From contig DUEV01000004.1 of NCBI GenBank assembly GCA_011170375.1, positions 186,001-250,000 of the forward strand: a stretch of 64,000 nt of DNA. The letters are read 5' to 3'. Numbering within the stretch: the stretch's first letter is position 1; each line of letters starts with the position of its first letter. Shown here piece after piece: positions 55,037-63,972 of the stretch. The notes below the pieces were generated by a model. It searched no databases. It saw nothing but the letters and a program-made list of their open reading frames with translations, and was not told the origin of the DNA. Source of the stretch: Dehalococcoidia bacterium. GTDB lineage: Bacteria; Chloroflexota; Dehalococcoidia; Dehalococcoidales; Fen-1064. The position numbers and the translations under genes are program-made.

Positions 55037-56047
55037 ATGGGTAGTCGGTTTAAAGTCATGCGGGTAGATAGAAACGGCAGTAGTGCCACTATGGTAGAAG
55101 AGAAAGAAGAATTAGCAAAAGTAGATGCTGAGTTAGTGGGAGTTGATTGTGCCACAGAAGACGATATAATCGAAGCAGCCACGGATGCTGATGTCATAAT
55201 TACTCAAGGTGCCCAAATGACACGCCGGGTTATGGAGAAACTAGCTAAATGTAAGGCAATTGTCCGTTATGGTATCGGATATGATACAGTTGATGTCGAC
55301 GCGGCCACTGACAACGGTATCCTTGTGGTCAACGTCCCGGATTTCTGCTTTGAGGAGGTCGCCAACCATGCCATTGCACTGCTGCTGGTATGTGCCAAGA
55401 AGCTAGTTTTTCTGAATAATCTGGTGAAGCAGGGCCACTGGATTGAAGCTAAACAAGCTCAAGTACCAATGGGGTCGATTTATGGAGAAACTCTGGGATT
55501 GATTGGTTGCGGTAACATTGGGCGAACGACGGCTAAAAAGGCGCAGTGTTTTGGTCTCAGAATATTAGGCTACGACCCGTATGTGGATATTTCTGTGGCG
55601 CAGGAATCCGGAATAACCCTAGTGAGTATGGCTGAGCTGCTCGTGGCGTCGGACTATATCTCGGTTCACGCTCTCCTGAATAAAGAGACCAGGCATTTAA
55701 TCGGTGAAGGTGAATTCAAACAGATGAAAGCAAGCGCGTATTTCATCAATACCGCTCGTGGTGCTGTAGTCGATGAGGCAGCTCTTATCAAGGCTTTGCA
55801 GGAAAAGTGGATAGCCGGCGCGGCGCTCGATGTCTTCGAAGAAGAGCCTATTGCTTCGGATAACCCCCTCCTTAAGATGAACAACGTCGTTATTCTACCA
55901 CACTCCGCTTCTTATTCCGATGTCGCTTTTCAGCGGCTGAGAACCTGTGTTGGACAAGAGGCAGCTAGGATTGCTGCTGGACGGTGGCCCAAGAATGTGG
56001 TGAATAAAACCGTTAAACCCAAATCTCATTTAGTGAAGGAGGAGTAG
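55037..56047 (+). CDS. D-isomer-specific 2-hydroxyacid dehydrogenase (CtBP-like)
   Basis: A 336-residue NAD-dependent dehydrogenase. It has VRYGIGYDTVDVDAA, the NAD fold LGLIGCGNIGRTTAKKA with Asp in LGYDPY, and catalytic residues in INTARGAVVDEAAL (Arg), LDVFEEEP (Glu) and LPHSASYSD (His). The last motif is of the CtBP/phosphoglycerate-dehydrogenase-like group. It oxidises a 2-hydroxyacid or reduces a 2-oxoacid from sugar breakdown. It is the first gene of an operon running to the window end and is 1 nt from the next start. Confidence 0.93.
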   Translation: MGSRFKVMRVDRNGSSATMVEEKEELAKVDAELVGVDCATEDDIIEAATDADVIITQGAQMTRRVMEKLAKCKAIVRYGIGYDTVDVDAATDNGILVVNVPDFCFEEVANHAIALLLVCAKKLVFLNNLVKQGHWIEAKQAQVPMGSIYGETLGLIGCGNIGRTTAKKAQCFGLRILGYDPYVDISVAQESGITLVSMAELLVASDYISVHALLNKETRHLIGEGEFKQMKASAYFINTARGAVVDEAALIKALQEKWIAGAALDVFEEEPIASDNPLLKMNNVVILPHSASYSDVAFQRLRTCVGQEAARIAAGRWPKNVVNKTVKPKSHLVKEE

Positions 56048-56048
56048 G

Positions 56049-56768
56049 ATGTCAGAATTGTCCGAGCAACAAATGCTGGAAAAGTTACGCGGATTTGACA
56101 CGCCGTCAATTACAAATATTGTAGCCACGTATCCGAATAACCCTCTTTGCCTGGGCCTTTATGAACCATGGGGGCAGAAGTGGTATACTGACCAATCGGT
56201 TCGCTGCATGTATCCGGAACTGGGTGGAACAATAGGCTATGCAGTGACGGTAGTGTACTCTCTACCTGACCCCAATTTTAATCGACTGTCCATGATAGAC
56301 CTGGTGAATGCTTTTGAAAAATCAAAGAAACCGATAGTCGTTGTAATCGAGCAAGACTTTCCTCCGGAGATAATGCCCAAAGTCGGGCTAGCTGGCGGTC
56401 AGATGACTACTATATTTAAAGCCTGCGGAGCTGTGGGTGTTGTAACCAACGGACCATCGAGGGATGTAGACGAAATACGACCAATGAAATTTCAATACAT
56501 TATGAGCGGCGTTACACCGGGGCATGGGCCCATGGCGATTAGCGCGATAAATGTACCTGTTTCCGTTGCCGGGATGGACGTAGCACCTGGCGAAATAATT
56601 CATATGGACGAAAATGGCGCATGCAAGTTCCCGGCAGATAAACTGGCGGATATCCGCAAGAATATTGATGCCCTTGCCAAACAAGAGAACGAACAGGCTA
56701 AAGCGTTACGCGCTGCAAGCACGTTTGAAGAGATAAGAGCAGCGTTGTCCGGCGGGAGTAATCGATAG
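56049..56768 (+). CDS. RraA family protein (HMG/CHA aldolase or decarboxylase type)
   Basis: A 239-residue RraA-fold protein. Features: DTPSITNIVATYP near the start, a central AGGQMTTIFKACGAVGVVTNGPSRDVDEI carrying the GxxxxxxxxxxGxxGxxxxGxxRD pattern with Arg-Asp, and VAPGEIIHMDENGACKFP. Besides RNase E regulators, the family contains divalent-metal aldolases/decarboxylases such as 4-hydroxy-4-methyl-2-oxoglutarate aldolase and oxaloacetate decarboxylase. In a sugar-acid operon a C-C lyase role is more likely than RNase control. Good GGAGGAG site before the ATG. Confidence 0.9.
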   Translation: MSELSEQQMLEKLRGFDTPSITNIVATYPNNPLCLGLYEPWGQKWYTDQSVRCMYPELGGTIGYAVTVVYSLPDPNFNRLSMIDLVNAFEKSKKPIVVVIEQDFPPEIMPKVGLAGGQMTTIFKACGAVGVVTNGPSRDVDEIRPMKFQYIMSGVTPGHGPMAISAINVPVSVAGMDVAPGEIIHMDENGACKFPADKLADIRKNIDALAKQENEQAKALRAASTFEEIRAALSGGSNR

Positions 56769-56814
56769 AGACCACAGGAAGAGACAGATCTGAGAAAAAA
56801 ACAGGAGGTTAAAT

Positions 56815-57609
56815 ATGAAGAAAAATGTACTCCGTGAGCTTCTGAACGAAGGGAAGTCTACTCTGGGTACCCATGTCATATCCGCCTGGCCGGGAATTGT
56901 GGAGGTAATCGGTCATTCAGCCGCCTTCGATTATATTGAATACGTCGGGGAATATTCCCCTTTTAGCTTAGAGCAACTGGACAATTTCGGGAGAGCTATT
57001 GAACTTTTCCCTGACATGTCCTCAATGATGAAGGTAGAGGAGCATAACAGAGGATTCATCGCCACCAGAGCAATAGACGCTGGTATCCAGAATGTACTCT
57101 TTACAGATTGCCGCTCTGCAGAAGACGTTCAGGAGTGTATTCATCTGGTCAGGGCAGAGACGCCCGAAGCCGGTGGCACCCATGGCGGTCACATGCGGCG
57201 AAGCGTAGGTTATGTCCTCGAAGGTGGTTCGGAGGCATGGGTAAAGGCAATGGATGATGTCGTCATCGCCATCATGATTGAGAAAAAGGGAGCCATTGAG
57301 AAACTGGAAGAAATACTGTCTGTTAAAGGTGTGGATATGGTACAATTCGGCCCCTCCGATTACTCAATAAGCGTTGGCAAGCCGGGAAAGGCAGGAAGTC
57401 CAGAAATACAGAAAGTACAACGCTATATGATAGGACTTGCCCTGCAAAAGGGTGTCGCCCCGAGAGTAGAAATAGCCAGTTTTGAGCAGGCTAAACCGTA
57501 TATTGAACTGGGGGTGCGCCACTTCTGTATAGGTTGGGACCTGCGTACCATATTTACGTGGTGTCAGCAACAGGCAAAAGGTATGCAGAAAATGCTTGCT
57601 TCTACGTAG
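56815..57609 (+). CDS. HpcH/HpaI-type class II aldolase
   Basis: A 264-residue TIM-barrel aldolase of the HpaI/citrate-lyase beta family. Visible: STLGTHVISAWPGIVEVIGHS, DYIEYVGEYSPFSLEQLDN, IAIMIEKKGAIEKLEEI with the metal-binding Glu, and VQFGPSDYSISVG with the metal-binding Asp. These enzymes split 2-keto-3-deoxy sugar acids to pyruvate and an aldehyde. With RraA and the dehydrogenase upstream it forms a sugar-acid cleavage set. ACAGGAGG precedes the ATG. Confidence 0.88.
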   Translation: MKKNVLRELLNEGKSTLGTHVISAWPGIVEVIGHSAAFDYIEYVGEYSPFSLEQLDNFGRAIELFPDMSSMMKVEEHNRGFIATRAIDAGIQNVLFTDCRSAEDVQECIHLVRAETPEAGGTHGGHMRRSVGYVLEGGSEAWVKAMDDVVIAIMIEKKGAIEKLEEILSVKGVDMVQFGPSDYSISVGKPGKAGSPEIQKVQRYMIGLALQKGVAPRVEIASFEQAKPYIELGVRHFCIGWDLRTIFTWCQQQAKGMQKMLAST

Positions 57610-57626
57610 CCTAAGGAGAGTACAAA

Positions 57627-58997
57627 ATGAGATACGAGGGCGATAAGGTCAAGGGAATAGATATTGCGTATATCGGTGGTGGTTCCAGGGGGTGGGCCAG
57701 AAACTTGATGCAAGACCTTGCACTCGAAGAAAGACTATCCGGGAATGTGAGATTATACGACATTGATTATCAGGCTGCTTGCGATAATGCAACGATTGGT
57801 AATAGTCTGCCCCAGTATCCTGAAACCAAATCCAGGTGGAAGTATGAGGCTTCGGAGACCATAGAAAAAGCACTTGGCGGGTCGGATTTCGTTCTTATCT
57901 CGATGTTACCGGGAACTTTTGATGAGATGGAATCTGACGTCCATCTGCCCGAAGAATATGGGATATACCAGTCAGTAGGCGATACCACCGGACCGGGAGG
58001 TCTTGTCAGGTCTTTGCGGACAATACCTATGTTTATAGAGTTCGCTGAAGCCATAAAACAGTATTGCCCCAAGGCATGGGTAATTAACTATACCAATCCG
58101 ATGTCCGTTTGCGTCAGGACACTCTACAAAATCTTTCCCGGGGTAAAGGCTTTCGGTTGTTGTCACGAAGTTTTTAAATCACAGGAGCAACTTGGTATCG
58201 CGTATACAGAGAAGACGGGCGCCAAGTTAACGAGGCAAGACGTCAAAGTTAATGTCATGGGCATTAATCATTTCACGTGGATTGATAAAGCATACTACAA
58301 TGGTATCGACCTGATACCGTACTATCGCGAGTTTGTTGATAAGTATTATGAAGAAGGCTATGGAGAATGGCGGAATTCGGTATTTGATACCGCCCATCGG
58401 GTCAAGTTCGACCTGTTTAAGCGATATGGAATAATCGCTGCTGCCGGGGACCGGCATCTTGCTGAGTTCTGTCCGCCATGGTACTTGAAAGACCCTGAGA
58501 CAGCCGAAAAATGGAAGTTCCACCTGACGCCGATTAGCTGGAGAAAAGAGGACCTGAAGAATAAGCTGAAGGCCAGCGCTGAATTCCTCTCAGGTAAAGA
58601 GAAAATGGTATTGAAACCGTCCGGCGAAGAGACCATAAGGCAGATAAAGGCAATATTGGGACTGGGAGATTTTGTCACAAACGTTAATCTACCTAATATC
58701 GGGCAGCTAGACGGCTTACCCATGGAGGCGGTGGTTGAGACCAATGCGGTATTTTCGAGCGATAGCGTGGTGCCTGTCATAGCCGGCAGATTTTCACCGG
58801 AGGTCAACAGTCTTGTTTTAAGGATTATAATTAATCATGAAACGATACTCAAAGCGGGTATCGACAGGGACATTAATTTGGCGTTCCGGGCATTTGTTAA
58901 CGACCCCTTGGTTACAATAGAAATCGATGAAGCGAGGGAGTTGTTCAAACGCATGCTCAATAACACGAAAAAATATTTGCCTGGATGGCAGCTCTAA
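57627..58997 (+). CDS. glycoside hydrolase family 4 protein
   Basis: A 456-residue NAD- and metal-dependent glycosidase. It has the dinucleotide fold IAYIGGGSRGWARNLMQD, the acidic LYDIDYQAA end, the GH4 block NYTNPMSVCVRTLYK, the metal-binding Cys/His pair in AFGCCHEV, and GINHFTWI. GH4 enzymes act by oxidation at C3 and elimination, and include alpha-glucosidases, 6-phospho-glucosidases and alpha-galacturonidases. No phosphosugar motif was identified, so a neutral glycoside or galacturonide is possible. It sits 17 nt after the aldolase and feeds the sugar-acid pathway. Confidence 0.92.
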   Translation: MRYEGDKVKGIDIAYIGGGSRGWARNLMQDLALEERLSGNVRLYDIDYQAACDNATIGNSLPQYPETKSRWKYEASETIEKALGGSDFVLISMLPGTFDEMESDVHLPEEYGIYQSVGDTTGPGGLVRSLRTIPMFIEFAEAIKQYCPKAWVINYTNPMSVCVRTLYKIFPGVKAFGCCHEVFKSQEQLGIAYTEKTGAKLTRQDVKVNVMGINHFTWIDKAYYNGIDLIPYYREFVDKYYEEGYGEWRNSVFDTAHRVKFDLFKRYGIIAAAGDRHLAEFCPPWYLKDPETAEKWKFHLTPISWRKEDLKNKLKASAEFLSGKEKMVLKPSGEETIRQIKAILGLGDFVTNVNLPNIGQLDGLPMEAVVETNAVFSSDSVVPVIAGRFSPEVNSLVLRIIINHETILKAGIDRDINLAFRAFVNDPLVTIEIDEARELFKRMLNNTKKYLPGWQL

Positions 58998-59042
58998 TGG
59001 ACACTGTTCAGGTAGTTCCGGCTTATACATAAGGAGGACCAA

Positions 59043-60110
59043 ATGGCAAAGAAACAAGAATTTGCCGTTGGGAGATTTATCCCTTCACCCTTATGGGATG
59101 AGTTAATTCGTTTGCGAAAGAACAATAAACGCTATCTCAGAGAGCTAGTTAAACGTGAGGGTAATGAAAGGGCCAGGCGTAATACAATTACAGATGACGG
59201 TCGTCTGATTATTTTGGCGGCGGACCATACGGCACGGAGAATAATGTCATCCGGCATTGATAAGTTGGGCATGGCTAACCGGATAAACTATATCGGCAGA
59301 ATTTTACGGGTAATTTGTGGTAACCCGCAAATCGACGGAGTCATGGGCACACCTGATGTTTTAGAGGACTTACTTTTATTTAACTACCTGAACAAAGAGC
59401 ATGGCGGTGATGATTTTCTGGACAGGCGTTTATTGATAGGCTGTATGAATCGTCTCGGCCTGAAAGACGCAATATTCGAGCTGGACGACGGATTATCAGG
59501 TTATGGTGCAGACTATGCCAGTGAAATGGGGATAGACGGAGTTAAACTGATGTTCCGCTATGATGCCAACTCCCAAGACTCAAGAAAGACACTAGAATAT
59601 TGTGTGCAGGCAATGAATGAGTGCCATAAACATAACCTGCCAGTTTTTCTGGAAGCCATGGCTGTTGAAGTCAAAAACGGGAAGGTGTCACAAAAAGAGG
59701 ATATCGAGTCATTACTGCAGGTTGTCTGTATTGCCAACGGGCTTTCTACATCCTCACTGGGAACTTGGCTGAAGTTACCATACATCCGGGATTCAGGAGG
59801 GCTTAACTATAGCGATGTCATCGCGGCGACATCCTACCCTGTACTCGTTCTTGGAGGAGCAGCTACGGGTCAACCCGAAGAGCTTGTTAATAATGTCAAT
59901 GAAGCAATGCTCGCCGGTGCCTCCGGCGGACTGCTGGGACGACAGGTACTCTTCCCAGGACAGCATGACCCTTATGCAATGGGGAGGGCTATCAGTGAGG
60001 TTATTCATAACCGTAAGGACGACAACAAACAAGTTATAGATAAAGCAATGCAGCTATTAGCCACGGAGGAGGGTGAGGGTATCGACCGTTTCAGCAGATT
60101 GGTGGGGTGA
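59043..60110 (+). CDS. Cgl0159-like (beta/alpha)8 aldolase-fold protein
   Basis: A 355-residue protein with the look of class I/DeoC-LacD-type barrels: LIILAADHTARRIM near residue 58, DGVMGTPDVLEDLLL, MGIDGVKLMFRYD with a barrel Lys, LPVFLEAMAVE, and the late phosphate-binding-like LVLGGAATGQPEEL and AGASGGLLGRQ. Proteins of this kind occur in inositol and sugar clusters of actinobacteria. With IolB two genes on, it may cleave 2-deoxy-5-keto-gluconate phosphate, but this is inferred from context. AAGGAGG precedes the ATG. Confidence 0.78.
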   Translation: MAKKQEFAVGRFIPSPLWDELIRLRKNNKRYLRELVKREGNERARRNTITDDGRLIILAADHTARRIMSSGIDKLGMANRINYIGRILRVICGNPQIDGVMGTPDVLEDLLLFNYLNKEHGGDDFLDRRLLIGCMNRLGLKDAIFELDDGLSGYGADYASEMGIDGVKLMFRYDANSQDSRKTLEYCVQAMNECHKHNLPVFLEAMAVEVKNGKVSQKEDIESLLQVVCIANGLSTSSLGTWLKLPYIRDSGGLNYSDVIAATSYPVLVLGGAATGQPEELVNNVNEAMLAGASGGLLGRQVLFPGQHDPYAMGRAISEVIHNRKDDNKQVIDKAMQLLATEEGEGIDRFSRLVG

Positions 60111-60113
60111 AAA

Positions 60114-61334
60114 ATGAAAGGTAATGTCCTGATAGCCCAATCAGGTGGTCCGACGGCGGTAATCAATTCCAGTTGCTGCGGTATAATCCAGGAAGTGGCA
60201 AAGCACAAAGCTGGGTCAACCGGAGTCTACGGAGCAATCAACGGCATCCTGGGTGTGCTCAACGAGGAACTGGTCGATCTAAACAAGGAAGATGCATCCA
60301 CCATCGAATTGCTCAAGCAGACTCCTTCCTCGGCTCTGGGCTCCTGCCGCTATAAGTTGTCTGATAATGATTATGACCGTTTGCTCAACGTAATAGAAGC
60401 TCACGATATCCGTTATTGTTTCTTCATCGGCGGCAACGATACCATGGACACCGCCGACAAAGTCGACAGGCTGCTGAAAGAGCAAAACTGGGAATCATGT
60501 GTGATTGGGATTCCGAAGACAGTAGACAATGACCTGGTTGAAACTGACCATTGTCCCGGCTATCCCTCAACAGCAAGGTGGTTAGCCATTGCTGTTCGTG
60601 ATGCAGGACTAGACACCAGAGCAATCTACACATCGGATACCATTAAGATAATCGAGACTATGGGACGCGACTCAGGATGGCTGGCAGCAGCTTCTGCGCT
60701 GGCGAGAGATGGTGATTTTTCTGCTCCACACCTCATCTATTTCCCCGAACGACCTCTGCATCCGGACAAGTTCCTGGCCGATGTTAAGGAGGTCTATAGC
60801 CAGCTTGGTTATGCAGTGCTTATCGTTTCCGAAGGACTTAAAGGTGAAGATGGCACTCCGCTTGTGGAATCCAAGGCAGAGCTGGATGTTGATGCCTTTG
60901 GGCATGCTCAAAGGGGCGGGGTTGCTGATTATCTTTGCCATCTGATAACAGATAATCTTAAGCTGAAAGCCAGATTCGACAAGCCCGGGACGATACAGCG
61001 TGTATCAATGGCCTGCGCATCTGAAGTAGACCTTGAGGAGGCATACGAGGTGGGGAGAAAAGCTGTCAGTGAAGCACTGGCCGGGAAATCGGGACAGATG
61101 ATAACTCTCCTGAGGGAACCAGGAGACGAGTACAGATGCTCAACAGGAGCGATTCCCTTGAGCCAGGTTGCTAACAGGTCACGATTCCTTCCTGATAATT
61201 TCATTAATCCGGATGGGAACGATGTGACACAGGCATTCGTAAATTGGTTAGAGCCTCTGTTGAGTCCGGGACTACCGGCATATGCGCACCTGAGAGGTAG
61301 TATGGTCGATAAGAAACTGGATGCTTTCCATTAG
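60114..61334 (+). CDS. 6-phosphofructokinase family protein with PPi-type signature
   Basis: A 406-residue PFK. It begins VLIAQSGGPTAVINSS, has GGNDTMDTA at 106-114 and GIPKTVDNDL at 132-141, and later GYPSTARWLA and MGRDSGWLAA. Asp109 and Lys135 occupy the two positions (Gly in ATP-dependent E. coli PFK) that mark pyrophosphate-dependent enzymes. Asn108 in place of the usual Asp is unusual for either type. It may phosphorylate fructose 6-phosphate or the keto sugar acid made by IolB. It starts 3 nt after the aldolase gene. Confidence 0.93.
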   Translation: MKGNVLIAQSGGPTAVINSSCCGIIQEVAKHKAGSTGVYGAINGILGVLNEELVDLNKEDASTIELLKQTPSSALGSCRYKLSDNDYDRLLNVIEAHDIRYCFFIGGNDTMDTADKVDRLLKEQNWESCVIGIPKTVDNDLVETDHCPGYPSTARWLAIAVRDAGLDTRAIYTSDTIKIIETMGRDSGWLAAASALARDGDFSAPHLIYFPERPLHPDKFLADVKEVYSQLGYAVLIVSEGLKGEDGTPLVESKAELDVDAFGHAQRGGVADYLCHLITDNLKLKARFDKPGTIQRVSMACASEVDLEEAYEVGRKAVSEALAGKSGQMITLLREPGDEYRCSTGAIPLSQVANRSRFLPDNFINPDGNDVTQAFVNWLEPLLSPGLPAYAHLRGSMVDKKLDAFH

Positions 61335-61373
61335 AGAAATATAAACTCTTGTTAAGGAGATATTCACAACAAG

Positions 61374-62162
61374 ATGATAATAAGACAATCACAGCATTTC
61401 ATGAGTGGCTACAATGGCATCGTAGATGCTGAAACGTATCCCGAGATGCTGATGGACTTCGGTATACTGATGCTGGATACGGGTGACGAATTCGTTGATA
61501 GGCAGCCTAAAGAGAGGGCTTTCCTCCTAATCAACGGCGCTGTAGAGTTAGAGTGGGATGGTAGCAAAGCCATCATTGAAAGGGGCTCTTGCTTTGATGA
61601 AGCACCTTCCTGCTTGCACGTGCCATCGGGGGTCTCAGTCACTCTGCGTGGTCGCAAGCCCCATACTGAGCTATCTGTGCATCGTACTGAAAACGACCAA
61701 TCATTTCAACCGATATTATTCAGGCCTCAGGATTGTCAGATACGCGAGGTTGGGACTGGTACTATGAAAGAGATGGCAACCCGAACAGTAAGAACGGTCT
61801 TTGACAAATCCAGTCGGCCGCAGTCCAATCTTGTACTGGGCGAAACGGTCAATCTGCCGGGGCGATGGTCAGGATATCCGCCTCACTATCACCCGCAGCC
61901 CGAGATATACCTCTATAAGTTCAACCCCGAAAAGGGTTTTGGCTATGCCGAACTGGGCGATGAGGTCTACAAGGTGAAGAGTAATGACGTGACCCTGATG
62001 ACAGACGGAGTAAGTCATCCTCAGGTAGCGGCACCGGGATATGTAATGTACTACCTCTGGGTTATCAGGCATCTTGAGGGATTACCCTACACTGGGCCAA
62101 TCTTTGCTCCTGAACACTTGTGGCTCAATGACAAGGACGCAACGATTTGGCCTGATAGGTAA
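61374..62162 (+). CDS. iolB: 5-deoxy-glucuronate isomerase
   Basis: A 262-residue bicupin. The second cupin holds the metal site in YPPHYHPQPEIYLYKF, with further His in VSHPQVAAPGYVMYYLWVIRH, as in IolB. The N-terminal cupin includes FLLINGAVELEWDG and APSCLHVPSG. IolB converts 5-deoxy-glucuronate to 2-deoxy-5-keto-gluconate in myo-inositol breakdown. IolG, IolE, IolD, IolC and IolA are not in the window; they may lie downstream, or the enzyme may serve another sugar acid. Confidence 0.93.
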   Translation: MIIRQSQHFMSGYNGIVDAETYPEMLMDFGILMLDTGDEFVDRQPKERAFLLINGAVELEWDGSKAIIERGSCFDEAPSCLHVPSGVSVTLRGRKPHTELSVHRTENDQSFQPILFRPQDCQIREVGTGTMKEMATRTVRTVFDKSSRPQSNLVLGETVNLPGRWSGYPPHYHPQPEIYLYKFNPEKGFGYAELGDEVYKVKSNDVTLMTDGVSHPQVAAPGYVMYYLWVIRHLEGLPYTGPIFAPEHLWLNDKDATIWPDR

Positions 62163-62293
62163 CCACGTTCTTTAGGAGTATCAGGTTTGCGATAAGATGG
62201 GGCAATTGGTTATAGCCCACTTATAGGTCGATTTTCCAGATATCATCCATTCAGCGCAATAGGCTGGTACGATTAAGAGGTAAGGAGTGCCAT

Positions 62294-63082
62294 ATGCCAA
62301 AATTCAGTGCTAATTTATCAATGATGTTTACCGATACCGATTTTCTCAGCCGGTTTGAACGGGCAGCCAGTTCGGGTTTCACTGGTATCGAGTTTATGTT
62401 TCCCTATGATTTCGACAAGCAAGTTATTATTGAGAAACTGCAGAAACACAAATTACAGGTGGTCCTGCACAACTTTCCTGTGGGTAACTGGGATGCCGGA
62501 GAAAGAGGGCTGGCGTGTTTGCCGGATAGAGTACAGGAGTTCCAGGATAGTGTCGGGCAGGCCATTGAATATGCCAAAGCATTAAAATGCCCCAGACTAA
62601 ATTGCATGGCCGGTCTTACCCCGAAAAATCACACGGTAGACAAAACTAAGCAGATTTATGTTGACAATTTAAGATTCGCTGCAGCTGCTCTGGATAATGA
62701 GGGCATACATTTGATGATTGAGCCGATTAATCATATAGATATGCCGGGTTTCTATTTGAATTATACCAGTCAGGCTTTGGATATGATTAAAGAGGTCGAC
62801 CACCCCAACTTGTATCTACAATATGACATCTATCATGCCCAGATGCTGGAAGGTAATTTGACCAAAACCATCAGGGACAACATCAAACTGATTGAACACC
62901 TGCAACTGGCGGACGTCCCCGGCAGGCATGAGCCCGGGACCGGAGAGATCAATTTTACGAACCTTTTCCGTTTCATCGACGAGTCCGGATATAACGGCTG
63001 GATAGGCTGTGAGTATAGACCGACAGGTAAAACAGAAGACGGTCTTGATTGGATTAAACCGTATTTAAGAAAGGAAGGATGA
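62294..63082 (+). CDS. hyi: hydroxypyruvate isomerase-like TIM-barrel protein
   Basis: A 262-residue xylose-isomerase-like barrel. Typical Hyi motifs: FSANLSMMFTD, GFTGIEFMFPYD, MIEPINHIDMPGFYL (catalytic Glu), LQYDIYHAQMLEGN, QLADVPGRHEPGTGEINF and GWIGCEYRPTG (second catalytic Glu). It interconverts hydroxypyruvate and tartronate semialdehyde or a related sugar. The next gene is a tartronate-semialdehyde-reductase-like enzyme, so the two fit one step after another. A 131-nt gap with no recognised promoter separates it from iolB. Confidence 0.92.
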   Translation: MPKFSANLSMMFTDTDFLSRFERAASSGFTGIEFMFPYDFDKQVIIEKLQKHKLQVVLHNFPVGNWDAGERGLACLPDRVQEFQDSVGQAIEYAKALKCPRLNCMAGLTPKNHTVDKTKQIYVDNLRFAAAALDNEGIHLMIEPINHIDMPGFYLNYTSQALDMIKEVDHPNLYLQYDIYHAQMLEGNLTKTIRDNIKLIEHLQLADVPGRHEPGTGEINFTNLFRFIDESGYNGWIGCEYRPTGKTEDGLDWIKPYLRKEG

Positions 63083-63084
63083 CA

Positions 63085-63972
63085 ATGGCAAAACTGGGTT
63101 TCATTGGTTTAGGGATTATGGGGAAGCCAATGGCTGGTCACTTACTGACGGCCGGCAACACATTATACGCATTCGACTTGGTACCGGAGGCAGTTCAGGA
63201 ATTGGTAAAGAAAGGCGCAATTGCCTGTAGTAGTAATAAGGAAGTAGCACAAAACTCAGACGTGGTTTTTATAATGGTCCCGGATACTCCCGATGTAGAA
63301 GCTGTCCTTTTTGATAAAGATGGAGTATCGGAAGGTATCCAGGCGGGGTCTATTGTCGTGGATATGAGTTCCATTTCTCCCGTGGCCACTAAAGAATTCG
63401 CTAAAAAGCTGGAGGCTAAGGGGGTGAAAATGCTGGACGCGCCTGTTTCTGGTGGTCAGGTAGGTGCGGAGGCTGCCACCCTTACCATCATGGTTGGCGG
63501 GGACCCTGACACCTTCGAGCGCATAAAACCTTACTTCGACCTCATGGGAAAGAATATTAACCGCGTCGGTGGTAATGGTGACGGTCAGACATGTAAAGTA
63601 GCTAATCAGATTATCGTCGCCCTGACTATCGAGGCTGTTGGTGAAGCTCTGTTATTTGCGTCAAAAGCAGGGGCAGATGTCGGTAAAGTAAGAGAAGCTT
63701 TGCTTGGCGGCTTTGCCCAGAGCGAGATATTGGAACTACATGGCGAACGTATGATTAAACGTACTTTCGCGCCAGGATTCCGCATATGTCTCCATCAAAA
63801 GGACCTTAACCTGGCCCTGCAGAATGCGCGTGAGCTGGGTATCAGTCTGCCTGGAACGGCGACAGCCGCCCAGCTTTTTAATGCTGTCGAAGCCCAGGGT
63901 GGTAAAGACCTGGACCACTCCGCTATGGTACAGGCTTTGGAAATGCTTGCTTCTCACGAAATCGGTGTGTGA
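63085..63972 (+). CDS. 2-hydroxy-3-oxopropionate (tartronate semialdehyde) reductase-like protein
   Basis: About 295 residues of the beta-hydroxyacid dehydrogenase family. It has the NAD fold LGFIGLGIMGKPMAGHLL, the substrate motif DAPVSGGQVGAEAATL and the catalytic Lys block GQTCKVANQI. The ATG at 63085 is chosen because AAGGAAGG lies 6 nt before it; an ATG at 63079 overlaps the hyi stop. Paired with the Hyi-like isomerase it would reduce tartronate semialdehyde to glycerate. Whether GarR or GlxR is the better name cannot be told. Confidence 0.92.
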   Translation: MAKLGFIGLGIMGKPMAGHLLTAGNTLYAFDLVPEAVQELVKKGAIACSSNKEVAQNSDVVFIMVPDTPDVEAVLFDKDGVSEGIQAGSIVVDMSSISPVATKEFAKKLEAKGVKMLDAPVSGGQVGAEAATLTIMVGGDPDTFERIKPYFDLMGKNINRVGGNGDGQTCKVANQIIVALTIEAVGEALLFASKAGADVGKVREALLGGFAQSEILELHGERMIKRTFAPGFRICLHQKDLNLALQNARELGISLPGTATAAQLFNAVEAQGGKDLDHSAMVQALEMLASHEIGV

